DNA from: Deinococcus sp. QL22
GTDB taxonomy: Bacteria; Deinococcota; Deinococci; Deinococcales; Deinococcaceae
DNA: 64,000 bases
Direction of reading: 5' to 3'
Assembly (NCBI RefSeq): GCF_023370075.1
Contig: NZ_CP097153.1
Location: forward strand, 1 to 64,000
The translations under genes were made by a program, and so were the position numbers. Position 1 is the stretch's first letter, and each line of letters begins with the position of its first letter. The notes under the pieces were generated by a model that saw only the letters and a list, made by a program, of their open reading frames with translations, did no database searches and had not been told where the DNA came from. Positions 20,868 to 30,012 of this stretch are shown here, piece after piece.

Positions 20868-20964
20868 GACTGGCCTTCTAAGTGTGATGGGCGAGGGCCG
20901 CATTCAGTGGCTCCTTGCCCTTCACACTTAGGGGACGGCCCACTTCTACTTTTCTGGAGAAAAC

Positions 20965-21360
20965 GTGACCCAGTCCACTCCCATTGCCCGCGTCAACATC
21001 ACCGACGCTGCCCGCGAACTGTTGGGGCGGCTGGAGGTGCAGCACGGGCCGTTGATGTTTCACCAGTCAGGCGGCTGCTGCGACGGCAGTTCTCCGATGT
21101 GCTACCCACGCGGAGAATTCCGGGTCGGCGGCTCTGATATGTACCTCGGTGAAATTGCCGACACGCCGTTCTATATGTCGGTCAGCCAGTTTGAATACTG
21201 GCAACACACCCAACTGACCGTAGACATCGTGCCCGGCAGAGGCGGCGGCTTTAGTGTCGAGGCCCCGGAAGGCGTGCGCTTCCTGATCCGCTCACGCCTC
21301 TACGACGATGCCGAGTTAGATCATCTGGCCCCCGTTCACCCAGCCAACTCTTTGGCCTAA
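20965..21360 (+). CDS. DUF779 domain protein
   Basis: A 131-residue protein matching DUF779: LMFHQSGGCCDGSSPMCYPRGEF near residues 30-52 and the conserved YMSVSQFEYWQHTQLTVDIVPGRGGGFS block. The two adjacent cysteines plus CY downstream suggest metal or redox chemistry, but function is unknown. The family is widely found beside acetaldehyde-type aldehyde dehydrogenases, as here (97 nt apart, same strand). The GTG start at 20965 has GGAGAA 6 nt upstream. A terminator follows. Confidence 0.85.
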   Translation: MTQSTPIARVNITDAARELLGRLEVQHGPLMFHQSGGCCDGSSPMCYPRGEFRVGGSDMYLGEIADTPFYMSVSQFEYWQHTQLTVDIVPGRGGGFSVEAPEGVRFLIRSRLYDDAELDHLAPVHPANSLA

Positions 21361-21383
21361 AGACAGATCGCCCGTTCCCTCGA

Positions 21384-21420
21384 CTGCTGGAAAGCCCGTC
21401 ATGGCTTCCGGCAGTTTTTT
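21384..21420 (+). terminator. intrinsic terminator after DUF779 gene
   Basis: CTGCTGGAAAGCC / GGCTTCCGGCAG stem with one bulge, loop CGTCAT, then TTTTTT. Confidence 0.85.
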
Positions 21421-21700
21421 GGCATATCAAAATATCCACAACAATAAACCGAATCTCTATATGAATGCAACGTTCTTTATCCTATCTTTTTGGTGATTAA
21501 ACAACATCGACCCAACTCTTCATTAATGCCGAGCTTAACAGAAACAACGTTACAAAAAGCACATTCTCGGCGCAGTTGTTAAGGTTTGACCCATAGCACC
21601 GCATAAGTAGGCTCAGGTTGTCTCCCTACAATGGGAAGCATATTCCTGATTCTTGTCTGACCGACGCTGCGTCGCCCCTCTCCGAAAGGAAACCTTGACC
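21421..21700 (+). promoter_or_regulatory. AT-rich upstream region of cyanophycin operon
   Basis: 280 nt clearly richer in A+T than its surroundings, without a gene. It probably holds the promoter of cphA. A TTGACC (21586) followed by TAGGCT after 16 nt is a weak candidate. GAAAGGA at 21684 serves the cphA ATG. No clear operator was recognised. Confidence 0.35.
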
Positions 21701-24562
21701 ATGACCCTGCCCGAAAGCGGCTCTGACCGCGCCGCGCCGTCCGTATCTTTGCCTTTACCTCTGCGAATTCTCGAAAAGGGTGTGTACCGGGGACCGCACC
21801 TGTACAGCTTTTCCCCCATGATCCGGCTGATGCTGGACTTGGGCACGCTGGAGTCTTGGCCTTCTCACCGCCTGCCCGACTTTAACGCCCGGTTGCTGGG
21901 GCTGCTCCCCAGCCTGCAGGCCCACCAATGCAGTCTGGGACGGCCTGGCGGCTTCGTGGAACGCCTGCACGACGGTACCTGGCTGGGGCACGTGTCCGAG
22001 CATGTGGCGCTGGAGTTGCAGTCGTTGGCAGGCTCGCGTGTGTCGCGGGGCAAAACCCGCTCGGTGAAGGGCAGGGCAGGCGTGTACAACGTGCTGTTTG
22101 CCTACCAGGAGGAAAAAGTCGGGTTGCTGGCCGGACGCCTGGCCCTGCAACTCGTGGATTCCCTCTTACCCCCGGAATTGCGTGGCGTGCGCGGCCTAGA
22201 TCTGGTGTACCGCGACGAAACGGGCAGTTTGGCGGCTCTGAATCTGCCCGATGGAAGCTTCAACTTGCCCGCCGCGCTGGAAACGCTCAGCACCCTCGTT
22301 CGGCGCACCCGCCTCGGCCCCACGACTGAAGCGTTGGTCCAGGCGGCCCGGCGGCGCGGCATTCCGGTACTGCGGATGGATGAACTGAGCATGATTCAGC
22401 TGGGACACGGCAAAAACCAGCAGAGGCTGCGGGCCAGCATTACCGGGCAAACGTCGCATGTGGCCGTAGACGCGGCCAGCAACAAAAATCTAACCAAGCA
22501 ACTCCTGTCCGATGCGGGCGTGCCCGTGCCGCGTGGCGTAGTGGTTCGCAGCGCCGATGAGGCCGTGCGGGAAGCGGCTCGGCTCGGCTATCCCCTCGTG
22601 ACCAAGCCGCTGGACGGCAATCATGGGCGCGGTGTCAGCACGCACCTGACCACGGCCGATGAGGTGCGCTCCGGCTTTGTGCTAGCGGCCCAGCACTCGG
22701 CGCGGGTCATTCTGGAGCAGCACTACAACGGGCACGATCACCGGATTCTGGTGGTCAACGGGCAAGTCGTGGCGGTGGCCCAGCGCGTGCCTGCACAGGT
22801 GATTGGCAACGGCGTCAGCACGGTGCAGGCCCTGATCGACGAGGTCAACCGCGATCCCCGGCGCGGCGCGGGCCATGAAGCCGTGATGACCCGCATCCGG
22901 ATAGACGCACAGGTGAAGGAACTTCTGGCCGGAGTAGGCTTAACGTTGGAGTCTGTCCCGGCAGTAGGGCAAACCGTCGTTTTGCGCTCCACGGCCAACC
23001 TCTCCACGGGCGGCACCGCCATAGACCGCACCGACGAAATTCATCCGGCCAATGCGCTGTTTGCCCGCCGCGCCGCGCAGGCTGTGGGGCTGGACATCGC
23101 GGGCATCGACTTTTTGGCCCCCGATATTTCCCAGTCGGTGCGCGACACGGGCGGCGGAATCGTGGAAGTGAACGCCGCGCCGGGCTTCCGGATGCACCTC
23201 GAACCCTCGGAAGGCCAGCCGCGAGACGTGGCCCACCCAGTCATCGAAATGCTGTATCCGCGAGGCTCCCGTGCCCGAATTCCTATTCTGGCCGTGACCG
23301 GAACCAACGGCAAAAGCACGACGGCCCGGATGGTGGCGCACGTGTTGGCCGCGCAGGGCCTCACAGTGGGCATGACCAGCACTTCGGGCGTGTACATCGG
23401 CGGCGAACTGGTGGCCCCCGGCGACGCTACCGGCCCCAAAAGTGCCCGCATGGTGCTGCGTGACCCCACCGTAGACGTGGCCGTGATTGAGGCCGCACGC
23501 GGAGGAATGTTGCGGGAGGGATTGGGATTTGACCGGGCCGACGTGGGAGCGGTGCTGAACATCACATCAGACCATCTGGGCCTGAAGGGCATAGACACGC
23601 TGCAAGACCTGGCCCGCCTGAAATCGCTGGTGGTGAACGTGGTGGGACGCCGCGGCCACAGCATCCTGAACGCCGACGACCCCCTGACGGCCCGGATGCG
23701 CCGCACGGCGGGGGGCCAGGTGGTGTATTTCTCGATGCACGGGCTGAACAAGTTGCGGCGGCATGTGGACGGCGGCGGTCTGGCGGTGGTGCTGGAAGAC
23801 GGCGAAATCGTGGTGTATCAGGGCGGCCAACGCCTGCCGATCATGCTCGCTGCCGGGATTCCGGCCACGCTGGGCGGCCTGGCAGGCTTCAACGTGCAAA
23901 ACGCTCTGGCCGCCAGTGCCATGTGCTTTGCCCACGGCATTCCGCTGGACGACATTCGCCGCGCTCTGTGCACCTTCACGTCTTCGTTCGAGCAGTCGCC
24001 CGGACGCCTGAACGTGCACGATGGGCATGGCTTCCGCGTCATCGTGGACTACGCGCACAACCCGGCGGGGCTGGCGGCCCTCAGCGACCTGGTGGGCAAT
24101 TTGCGGCCTCAGTACGCCCGCACCATCGGTATGGTCAGCATTCCCGGTGACCGCCGCAACGAGGATATTCAGGAAATGGGGGTCATCGCCGCCCGCACCT
24201 TCGACGACCTGATTTTCCGCGAAGCGCCGGACGGACGGGGCCGGGCCAGCGGCGAGGTGTTGACACTGCTCTCCAAGGGCGCGCTGGAAGCAGGCTTCTC
24301 GCCCGAACGGATGCGCCGCGTGCTGCACGAGGCCGACGCCGTAGACGCCTCGCTGCGAATGGCCCGTCCCGGCGACCTGGTGGCGCTGATGCCTACCGCC
24401 ATTGACGCGGTGTGGCACCAGGTGCAGACCTTTGTGCCGGAGAGCAAAGCTGAGGCTCAGGCCCAGCCTTCCGCCTTCCCGCGCCCCGATCAGCGCCCCA
24501 ATACGCGCACCGACCAGATGGGCGGCAGGAGCGACCAGCCTCAGCGAGCAGGCCATGATTGA
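21701..24562 (+). CDS. cphA: cyanophycin synthetase
   Basis: The 953-residue product has the three-part CphA layout: an N-terminal domain, an ATP-grasp domain with KPLDGNHGRGV near residue 302 and VEVNAAPGFRMHLEP near 490, and a Mur-ligase-like domain with P-loop TGTNGKSTTARM near 533, AARGGMLREGLGF and VDYAHNPAGL near 783. CphA joins Asp and Arg without a ribosome into the storage polymer multi-L-arginyl-poly-L-aspartate. It is somewhat longer than typical (about 870-900), mainly by a Pro/Gln-rich tail. I chose the ATG at 21701 for its GAAAGGA site. It is cotranscribed with a peptidase and cyanophycinase. Confidence 0.92.
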   Translation: MTLPESGSDRAAPSVSLPLPLRILEKGVYRGPHLYSFSPMIRLMLDLGTLESWPSHRLPDFNARLLGLLPSLQAHQCSLGRPGGFVERLHDGTWLGHVSEHVALELQSLAGSRVSRGKTRSVKGRAGVYNVLFAYQEEKVGLLAGRLALQLVDSLLPPELRGVRGLDLVYRDETGSLAALNLPDGSFNLPAALETLSTLVRRTRLGPTTEALVQAARRRGIPVLRMDELSMIQLGHGKNQQRLRASITGQTSHVAVDAASNKNLTKQLLSDAGVPVPRGVVVRSADEAVREAARLGYPLVTKPLDGNHGRGVSTHLTTADEVRSGFVLAAQHSARVILEQHYNGHDHRILVVNGQVVAVAQRVPAQVIGNGVSTVQALIDEVNRDPRRGAGHEAVMTRIRIDAQVKELLAGVGLTLESVPAVGQTVVLRSTANLSTGGTAIDRTDEIHPANALFARRAAQAVGLDIAGIDFLAPDISQSVRDTGGGIVEVNAAPGFRMHLEPSEGQPRDVAHPVIEMLYPRGSRARIPILAVTGTNGKSTTARMVAHVLAAQGLTVGMTSTSGVYIGGELVAPGDATGPKSARMVLRDPTVDVAVIEAARGGMLREGLGFDRADVGAVLNITSDHLGLKGIDTLQDLARLKSLVVNVVGRRGHSILNADDPLTARMRRTAGGQVVYFSMHGLNKLRRHVDGGGLAVVLEDGEIVVYQGGQRLPIMLAAGIPATLGGLAGFNVQNALAASAMCFAHGIPLDDIRRALCTFTSSFEQSPGRLNVHDGHGFRVIVDYAHNPAGLAALSDLVGNLRPQYARTIGMVSIPGDRRNEDIQEMGVIAARTFDDLIFREAPDGRGRASGEVLTLLSKGALEAGFSPERMRRVLHEADAVDASLRMARPGDLVALMPTAIDAVWHQVQTFVPESKAEAQAQPSAFPRPDQRPNTRTDQMGGRSDQPQRAGHD

Positions 24563-25451
24563 CCCACCGATCTGGGCGCTGATCCTGCACGGCGGGGCCA
24601 AAGAAATCGCGCCGGAGCAGGAAGAGGCCAACCGCCGGGGATGCCTCGCGGCGCTGGTGGCGGGCCAACAGATTTTGAAAGCAGGAGGCCACGCCCTCGA
24701 CGCTGCCGAAGCCGTCCTGCGTGCACTGGAAAACGATCCGACCTTTAATGCAGGCTTCGGCTCAGTGCCCAATGCCGATGGGCAGGTCGAAATGGACGCG
24801 GCGCTGATGGACGGCAAAACGCTGGCGGTGGGCGCGGTGGCAGGGATTCAGGGCGTGCGTCATCCGGTGTCGGTGGCGCGGGCGCTGCTGCCAGAGATGC
24901 CCACGCTGCTGATCGGGGCGGGGGCGCGGCGCTTTGCCGAACAGAGCGACTCGCCGCTCTACGGCGCGGAACTGTGTGATCCCGCCGAGATGCTGTCGCC
25001 CCAGCAGGCAGCCAGTGAAGCAGCAGAGTCGGCGGGGCATGACACCGTAGGCTGCGTGGCGCTCGACCAATACGGCGACCTCGTGGCCGGAACCTCTACA
25101 GGTGGCCTGAACGGAACCCTGCCCGGACGGGTCGGAGACTCTCCCCTGCCCGGTTGCGGTTTTTACGCCGACAACACGCTGGGCGGCGTGGCTCTGTCCG
25201 GTCACGGCGAGGCCATTTCGCGCCTGATGCTGGCAGGCCGAATCATGCATGAACTGGAGAGGAGCGACGTGCAGAGCGCTGTTTCTGCCGCCCTGAATCA
25301 CTTGAATCGCCTGACCGATACCGATAAAACCGACGCGGGAGCCATTGCTATAGACGCCGGAGGCAACGTGGGCTGGGATCACCGCAGCCCGCATTTCGCG
25401 GTGGCCTACGCCACGTCCCAGCACAGCCCACAAGTCTTCTTGAAGCGTTAA
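24555..25451 (+). CDS. iaaA: isoaspartyl peptidase / L-asparaginase (Ntn hydrolase)
   Basis: The 298-residue product begins WALILHGGAKEI and carries the autoprocessing site GHDTVGCVALD with nucleophile Thr164, followed by GTSTGGLNGTLPGRVGDSPLPGCGFYAD, all diagnostic of type-2 plant asparaginases/isoaspartyl peptidases. In a cyanophycin locus its role is clear by context: the beta-Asp-Arg dipeptides released by cyanophycinase contain isoaspartyl bonds and need this enzyme to yield free Asp and Arg. The start overlaps the cphA end by 8 nt. Confidence 0.92.
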   Translation: MIDPPIWALILHGGAKEIAPEQEEANRRGCLAALVAGQQILKAGGHALDAAEAVLRALENDPTFNAGFGSVPNADGQVEMDAALMDGKTLAVGAVAGIQGVRHPVSVARALLPEMPTLLIGAGARRFAEQSDSPLYGAELCDPAEMLSPQQAASEAAESAGHDTVGCVALDQYGDLVAGTSTGGLNGTLPGRVGDSPLPGCGFYADNTLGGVALSGHGEAISRLMLAGRIMHELERSDVQSAVSAALNHLNRLTDTDKTDAGAIAIDAGGNVGWDHRSPHFAVAYATSQHSPQVFLKR

Positions 25452-25471
25452 TTCAAGTGCAAGGACACTCT

Positions 25472-26329
25472 ATGACCGAATCAGATAAAAATGCATCTGG
25501 CACGCTGATTATCATTGGCGGGCACGAAGACAAAGACGGCAAACGCCTGATTCTCCACGAAGTTGCCAAGCACCTGCGCGGCGGCAAACTTGTCCTTGCC
25601 ACCGTCGCCTCACACGAGCCGGAAGGCTATTTTGAAACGTATCAGAAAGCATTCGGGGCGTTGGGCGTCACCGAGATGACCGAACTGTACGTGCAGGAGC
25701 GGGCCGAAACCCTGCTGCCCGAAAAACAGGCCCTCTTTGACGGCGCGGCAGGCGTGTTCTTTTCCGGCGGCGACCAACTGCGGATCACCAGCCAGATAGG
25801 AGATACGCCATTAGAAGCCCGCGTCCACGAGATTTTTGCGGCGGGCGGCGTCATCGCGGGCACCTCTGCTGGGGCCAGCGTCATGAGCGAAACTATGCTG
25901 GTGCGCGGCAGCAGCAGCGAATCCCACCGAATTGGCGACCTGCACATGGCCCCCGGTCTCGGCCTGATCCGCGACGTGATGATCGATCAGCATTTTGGCG
26001 AGCGCGGGCGCATTGGCCGCCTGCTGGGCGCGGTGGCGCACAATCCCCGGATGCTGGGGATCGGCATCGATGAAAACACGGCGATTGTGGTTCATGCCGG
26101 GTCGTTCCGGGTGATTGGCGCGGGCGCGGTCTACGTGCTGGACGGCGCGGGCGTGACCTATTCCAACATTGCCGACGGCGGCCAGAACAGCGCCCTCTCG
26201 CTGACCGATGTGCGGCTGCATGTGCTGGCGCACGGGGACAGTTTCAACCTCGGCACGCGCCGCCCCAACCATGCGCCAGACGTCGAAAGCAGTCATGAAC
26301 TGGAACTGAACCAGGCGAGCGATACCTAG
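25472..26329 (+). CDS. cphB: cyanophycinase
   Basis: The 285-residue product is a serine hydrolase of peptidase family S51: GTLIIIGGHEDKDGKR at the N-terminus, FFSGGDQLRI near residue 97, nucleophile Ser132 in AGTSAGASVMSE, and DQHFGERGRIGRLL near 173. It cuts cyanophycin to beta-Asp-Arg dipeptides. No signal peptide is present, so it acts in the cytosol on stored polymer. The ATG at 25472 has AAGGA upstream. Close spacing (20 nt) to the peptidase gene indicates one operon for making and breaking cyanophycin. Confidence 0.92.
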   Translation: MTESDKNASGTLIIIGGHEDKDGKRLILHEVAKHLRGGKLVLATVASHEPEGYFETYQKAFGALGVTEMTELYVQERAETLLPEKQALFDGAAGVFFSGGDQLRITSQIGDTPLEARVHEIFAAGGVIAGTSAGASVMSETMLVRGSSSESHRIGDLHMAPGLGLIRDVMIDQHFGERGRIGRLLGAVAHNPRMLGIGIDENTAIVVHAGSFRVIGAGAVYVLDGAGVTYSNIADGGQNSALSLTDVRLHVLAHGDSFNLGTRRPNHAPDVESSHELELNQASDT

Positions 26330-26340
26330 AGCAGTTATTC

Positions 26341-26381
26341 GAATGGAAGCATCAGAACAAAGATTCCTGACGCTTCCATTC
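26341..26381. terminator. bidirectional hairpin between convergent genes
   Basis: GAATGGAAGC and GCTTCCATTC form a perfect 10-bp stem, extendable inward by ATCAG/CTGAC with one mismatch. It sits between the cphB stop and the convergent FRG gene. Confidence 0.7.
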
Positions 26382-26459
26382 TTCCCACTTCCTGCCTGAC
26401 CTCCACTCACTCCATTCGGTCAAAAACAGGCAACTTTTTTCTCAGTTGCTTTAAGACCT

Positions 26460-27422
26460 CTAACTCCCGCTCCTGCTCAAATCCAACGGCCCATTCTCCG
26501 CCTCCATCTCGCGCAAGTTCTGTTCTTGCTGCCTTAAATCCTGTGCGCCCCCAGATTCAGGCGGCAGGGGCGGCGTCGTGTAGTACAGCGTCAGCCAGTG
26601 CGCCAGTCCCGCCAACCCCGGAAACAGGGTGCGCTCGGTAATATTGGCCTGATCCAGATGATCCCGAATCTGCCACTTCAGGTCGGCGGGAATAGTGATT
26701 TTGAGGGCAGCGTGAGGCTGAGCTTCCAGCCATGCTTCCACCTGAAGTTCGGGCGTACTGGGCAGCGCAAACAGGGCAAACTGCTGAATAATTCGGGCAT
26801 CCAGCGAAGGTGGCTCTAAAAAGGTGAGAAATGGAGTGTCCGACAGGGCCGCCAACTCCGACAGTGGCGCGGCGCTAAAACTGGCGGCTGTTCCTCTCAG
26901 CGACATCACGCTCTGTAACATCTCCACCGTAAAAACCTGTGAGCCTTCATCGGCCAAAGCGTCGCGCAGAGGCGTAGGCAAGCGCCCATGCACGCGGGCC
27001 GGATTGACCCGCCAGATGGCTCCGTCGTGGGTAAATTGCGAGGGCATGCGGGTGGCAAAATGCAGTGCCACCAGCGGAGAATAGGTAAAGTCTACCAGGC
27101 GCGTGGGCAGGCCGTGATGTTGTCCCAAGGCCAGCCAGTCCCAAACCGTATCGCCCCGCACGCTTTCCTGATGGGCATATTTGCGGAAATTGCGCAGCAG
27201 GTGGCGTTCAGTTTCGGCAGGGTCGCCGCCCAGGCGTTGCAACGACGTCTGGAGGGTAAACGAGGCGTTGTGCGATCCACGAAACACGTAGGGCGAACGG
27301 TGTCGCCGTAGCGAACTATTCCAGCCATCGGCGTACAGCACGTCCAGCAGGTGCGTCCACGAGGTTACGCGAATTTCTTCGGTAGGTTCCGGGCCAGCGC
27401 GGGCAGATTGAGGCGGGCTCAT
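26460..27422 (-). CDS. FRG-domain protein
   Basis: The 320-residue product has the FRG domain motif set: YVFRGSHNASFTLQTSLQR near residues 45-63, then HHGLPTRLVDFTYSPLVALHFAT near 102-124, named after the conserved FRG triplet. FRG proteins are widespread in bacteria and phages, usually of unknown activity, and several occur in defence or toxin-like contexts. The C-terminal half here is not recognised; the tail is rich in Glu and Gln. GGAAGG precedes the ATG. It stands alone 54 nt upstream-side of an aldo/keto reductase gene on the same strand, which may be cotranscribed. Confidence 0.85.
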   Translation of the reverse strand: MSPPQSARAGPEPTEEIRVTSWTHLLDVLYADGWNSSLRRHRSPYVFRGSHNASFTLQTSLQRLGGDPAETERHLLRNFRKYAHQESVRGDTVWDWLALGQHHGLPTRLVDFTYSPLVALHFATRMPSQFTHDGAIWRVNPARVHGRLPTPLRDALADEGSQVFTVEMLQSVMSLRGTAASFSAAPLSELAALSDTPFLTFLEPPSLDARIIQQFALFALPSTPELQVEAWLEAQPHAALKITIPADLKWQIRDHLDQANITERTLFPGLAGLAHWLTLYYTTPPLPPESGGAQDLRQQEQNLREMEAENGPLDLSRSGS

Positions 27423-27476
27423 TTGCCTTCCCGCCCCTGAACGGGCATGGCCGAGAGTTCAGAGGTCAATCCCCTT

Positions 27477-28460
27477 TTAATCGGAAGCTGGCTCATACCA
27501 GTTGCGCTCCCAGCGGTGGGCGTACAGTTGTTGCACCTGCTCGTCAGACAGGCCCTGGCCGTCGCCCAGTGCGGCGTTGCGTTCCACGTTCCGCACCGAA
27601 CGCATGCCCACGATCACGGTGCTCACGGCCTCGTGCGCCAGGACGAATCGCAGCGCCGTTTCGGGCAGTTGCGCCGTAGAAATGCCCAAGCCCTGCTCTA
27701 TGGCCCGCAACCGGGGTTGAAGGTCAGCCTTGCGGTGGCCGCCAAAATAATTGTTGCGCCAGTCTCCGTCCGGAAAGGTCGTATCTGCCGTGATATTCCC
27801 GGTCAGGCTGCCTTCGTCCAGCGCCACGCGCACGATCACGCCCACGCCGTTGGCAAGGCAGGCGTCTAGCAGGCGGTCTTGCGGCGACTGGTCGAAGACG
27901 TTGTAGATGACCTGCACGGTTTCTACCACGCCCGCTTCCACAGCCTTCACCGCGTTCCCCGGCTGGTGGTCGTTGATAGAAATCCCGAAATGCCTGATCT
28001 TGCCGTCGCGCTTGAGCTGTGCTACCGCCTCTTGCCAGTCGCCTTCACTGAGCCAATCGTCGTTCCAAACGTGAAACTGTTGCACGTCGATGCAGGGCAG
28101 GCCCAGGCGCTCCAGGCTAGCCTCGGTACACTGCACCACCCAGTCGCCGGGAAAGGCTTCCGGGGCGTGGGTGCCGGAGCGGGCGGGCCACTGCATGTTT
28201 TTGGGGCTGATTTTGGTCGCCACATACACGCCCTCCTGCTCGCGGGCCACTTGCCCCACCAGGCGCTCGCTGTGGCCGTTGCCGTAGCCCATGGCCGTGT
28301 CTATAAAATTGCCCCCCAGTTCTATGTAGCGGCGCAGCGCGGTCAGGCTTTCATCGTCTTGGGCGCCCTTCCACATGTCGGCCCCGATCCCCCACGCGCC
28401 GTAGCCGATTTCGCTGACTTGCAGTCCGGTGTGTCCCAGTGCCCGTTTATGAATGGTCAT
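27477..28460 (-). CDS. aldo/keto reductase
   Basis: The 327-residue product is an AKR-fold NADPH oxidoreductase: [19 protein letters not shown] at the N-terminus, [17 protein letters not shown] near residue 47 (Asp, Tyr of the catalytic tetrad), HFGISINDH near 160 and a C-terminal [16 protein letters not shown] block that binds the NADP phosphate. The ATG at 28460 is chosen because TACCTT ends 7 nt before it, the usual distance of a -10 box for a leaderless transcript in Deinococcus. The substrate is unknown. Confidence 0.88.
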   Translation of the reverse strand: MTIHKRALGHTGLQVSEIGYGAWGIGADMWKGAQDDESLTALRRYIELGGNFIDTAMGYGNGHSERLVGQVAREQEGVYVATKISPKNMQWPARSGTHAPEAFPGDWVVQCTEASLERLGLPCIDVQQFHVWNDDWLSEGDWQEAVAQLKRDGKIRHFGISINDHQPGNAVKAVEAGVVETVQVIYNVFDQSPQDRLLDACLANGVGVIVRVALDEGSLTGNITADTTFPDGDWRNNYFGGHRKADLQPRLRAIEQGLGISTAQLPETALRFVLAHEAVSTVIVGMRSVRNVERNAALGDGQGLSDEQVQQLYAHRWERNWYEPASD

Positions 28461-28584
28461 AGGGGTTAAGGTACGCCGCACGGGTCGGCGGGCAGATGAG
28501 CCGGGGCTTTAGCAAAAATCGGTGTGAATGGAGCAACAGATTCAGACCGGCTCAACTCTGTCGCCCGGTCGTCCACAACCAACA

Positions 28585-30012
28585 TCAACGCAGCGGTGTA
28601 TCCATCTTTAGGCCCGGCAGTCCCAGAGATTCTCGCCCCGCAAGGTGCAGAGGAAGAGTGACCGTAAAACGTGCCCCACCCAGAGGGCTGCGGTCTACGC
28701 TGGCCTGCCCGCCGTGTGCCATTACCAGCGCCCGCACAATTGAGAGGCCCAGCCCACTGCCCCCGGTGTCACGGGCGCGGCTCTCATCAAGCCGGGTAAA
28801 GCGCGTGAATACAGCGTCGCGCTGGGCGGCGGGAATGCCGGGGCCGTCGTCATCCACGTGCAGTTGCACGGTGTCCGGCAAGGTTTCTATCTGCACCTCT
28901 ACCCGGCTGCTGGCATACCGCAGGGCGTTTTCAATCAGGTTGCTGGTCACTTGCCGCACGCGGTCAGGGTCGGCAGTCAGGGCGCTGGACACATTGGACG
29001 GCGCGGCCCGGAAGGTCAGGCTCAGGGCGCGGGCGGCGGCGCGGTCTTGTTGATCGCGCACCACCTGCGCGGCCAATTGGCCCAGGTTCACGCCCTGCGG
29101 ATTCAGGCCCAAGCGCCCCGCGTCGGCCAAGGTCAGTGTCCTCAGGTCGCCTACCAGGCGGGTCAGCAGTTGCGTTTGCCCGCTCAGCAGGGTCACCTGC
29201 TCGGGCGTCAGCGGGTACACGCCGTCTTCCAGGGCGTCCAGCCGCGCCTGCATAATGGCAATCGGCGTGCGGAGTTCGTGGGCAATGTCGGCCACTGCAT
29301 GCTGACGTTCGCGCTCCAGGGCTTGCAGACTTTCGGCCATTTCATTGAAGGTACGGGCCAGTTCCGCCACTTCCCGCTCTGCGCCCAGTGTGGGGGCACG
29401 CACGGCCAGGTTCCCGGCGGCCAACTGTGCAGCGGCCCGGCTGACGGCTCCGATGGGGCGCACCACCCGCCGCGCCAGCAGCAGGGCCAACAGCAGCGCG
29501 GCGCTGGCGGCCAACAATCCGGCCTGAATCAGACTGGTCTGCACATCGCGCACAAAATCCTGTGTGCGCGGATTCAGGGCGGCAGGAAGGGAACCGGAAA
29601 ATGGCGTGCGGCCCCGGCGCTCCCCGCTTCCCGTACCATCGGGCGGCTGCGGGCGGCGGCCATTTTCGATGGTCACAGTCAGGCCGTTGGGATTGGAGAC
29701 GGTGCCGGACACGCCTGAACTGGAATCGCCGGGGGGCAGCAAGTCGGCGTCACTCCCAAAGCGGATTTCGGGGGTCGGCGGATTGGGCGCGAGCTGTTGC
29801 CCCAGCCGTTCGGCGGCCTGCCCTGCCCGCAGGTACGCCTGCACTTCGGGTGGCAGCCGCGCAATCTGACGCTTGACCGCGAGATTGCTGAACAAGAACA
29901 TGCCGCCGGTGGTCAGCAGCACCAGCGCCAGCATCGTCATCAGCAGCGTGACCGTCAGGCTGGGGCCGCGTCTCAGACGGCTGAAGATGCTCAGGCCGGG
30001 TAAGTTGCTCAA
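28585..30012 (-). CDS. sensor histidine kinase (BaeS/OmpR-partner type)
   Basis: The 475-residue product has two membrane helices (about 18-42 and 160-181) bracketing a periplasmic segment rich in Pro/Gly, a HAMP domain (about 182-235), HisKA with phosphoacceptor His245 in DIAHELRTPIA, and HATPase_c with N box LIENALRYA near 350, DDDGPGIP near 375 and GGSGLGLSIV near 405. The TTG start overlaps the TGA stop of the response regulator gene, so the two are coupled. It is transcribed away from the efflux operon it likely governs with its partner. Confidence 0.9.
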   Translation of the reverse strand: MSNLPGLSIFSRLRRGPSLTVTLLMTMLALVLLTTGGMFLFSNLAVKRQIARLPPEVQAYLRAGQAAERLGQQLAPNPPTPEIRFGSDADLLPPGDSSSGVSGTVSNPNGLTVTIENGRRPQPPDGTGSGERRGRTPFSGSLPAALNPRTQDFVRDVQTSLIQAGLLAASAALLLALLLARRVVRPIGAVSRAAAQLAAGNLAVRAPTLGAEREVAELARTFNEMAESLQALERERQHAVADIAHELRTPIAIMQARLDALEDGVYPLTPEQVTLLSGQTQLLTRLVGDLRTLTLADAGRLGLNPQGVNLGQLAAQVVRDQQDRAAARALSLTFRAAPSNVSSALTADPDRVRQVTSNLIENALRYASSRVEVQIETLPDTVQLHVDDDGPGIPAAQRDAVFTRFTRLDESRARDTGGSGLGLSIVRALVMAHGGQASVDRSPLGGARFTVTLPLHLAGRESLGLPGLKMDTPLR

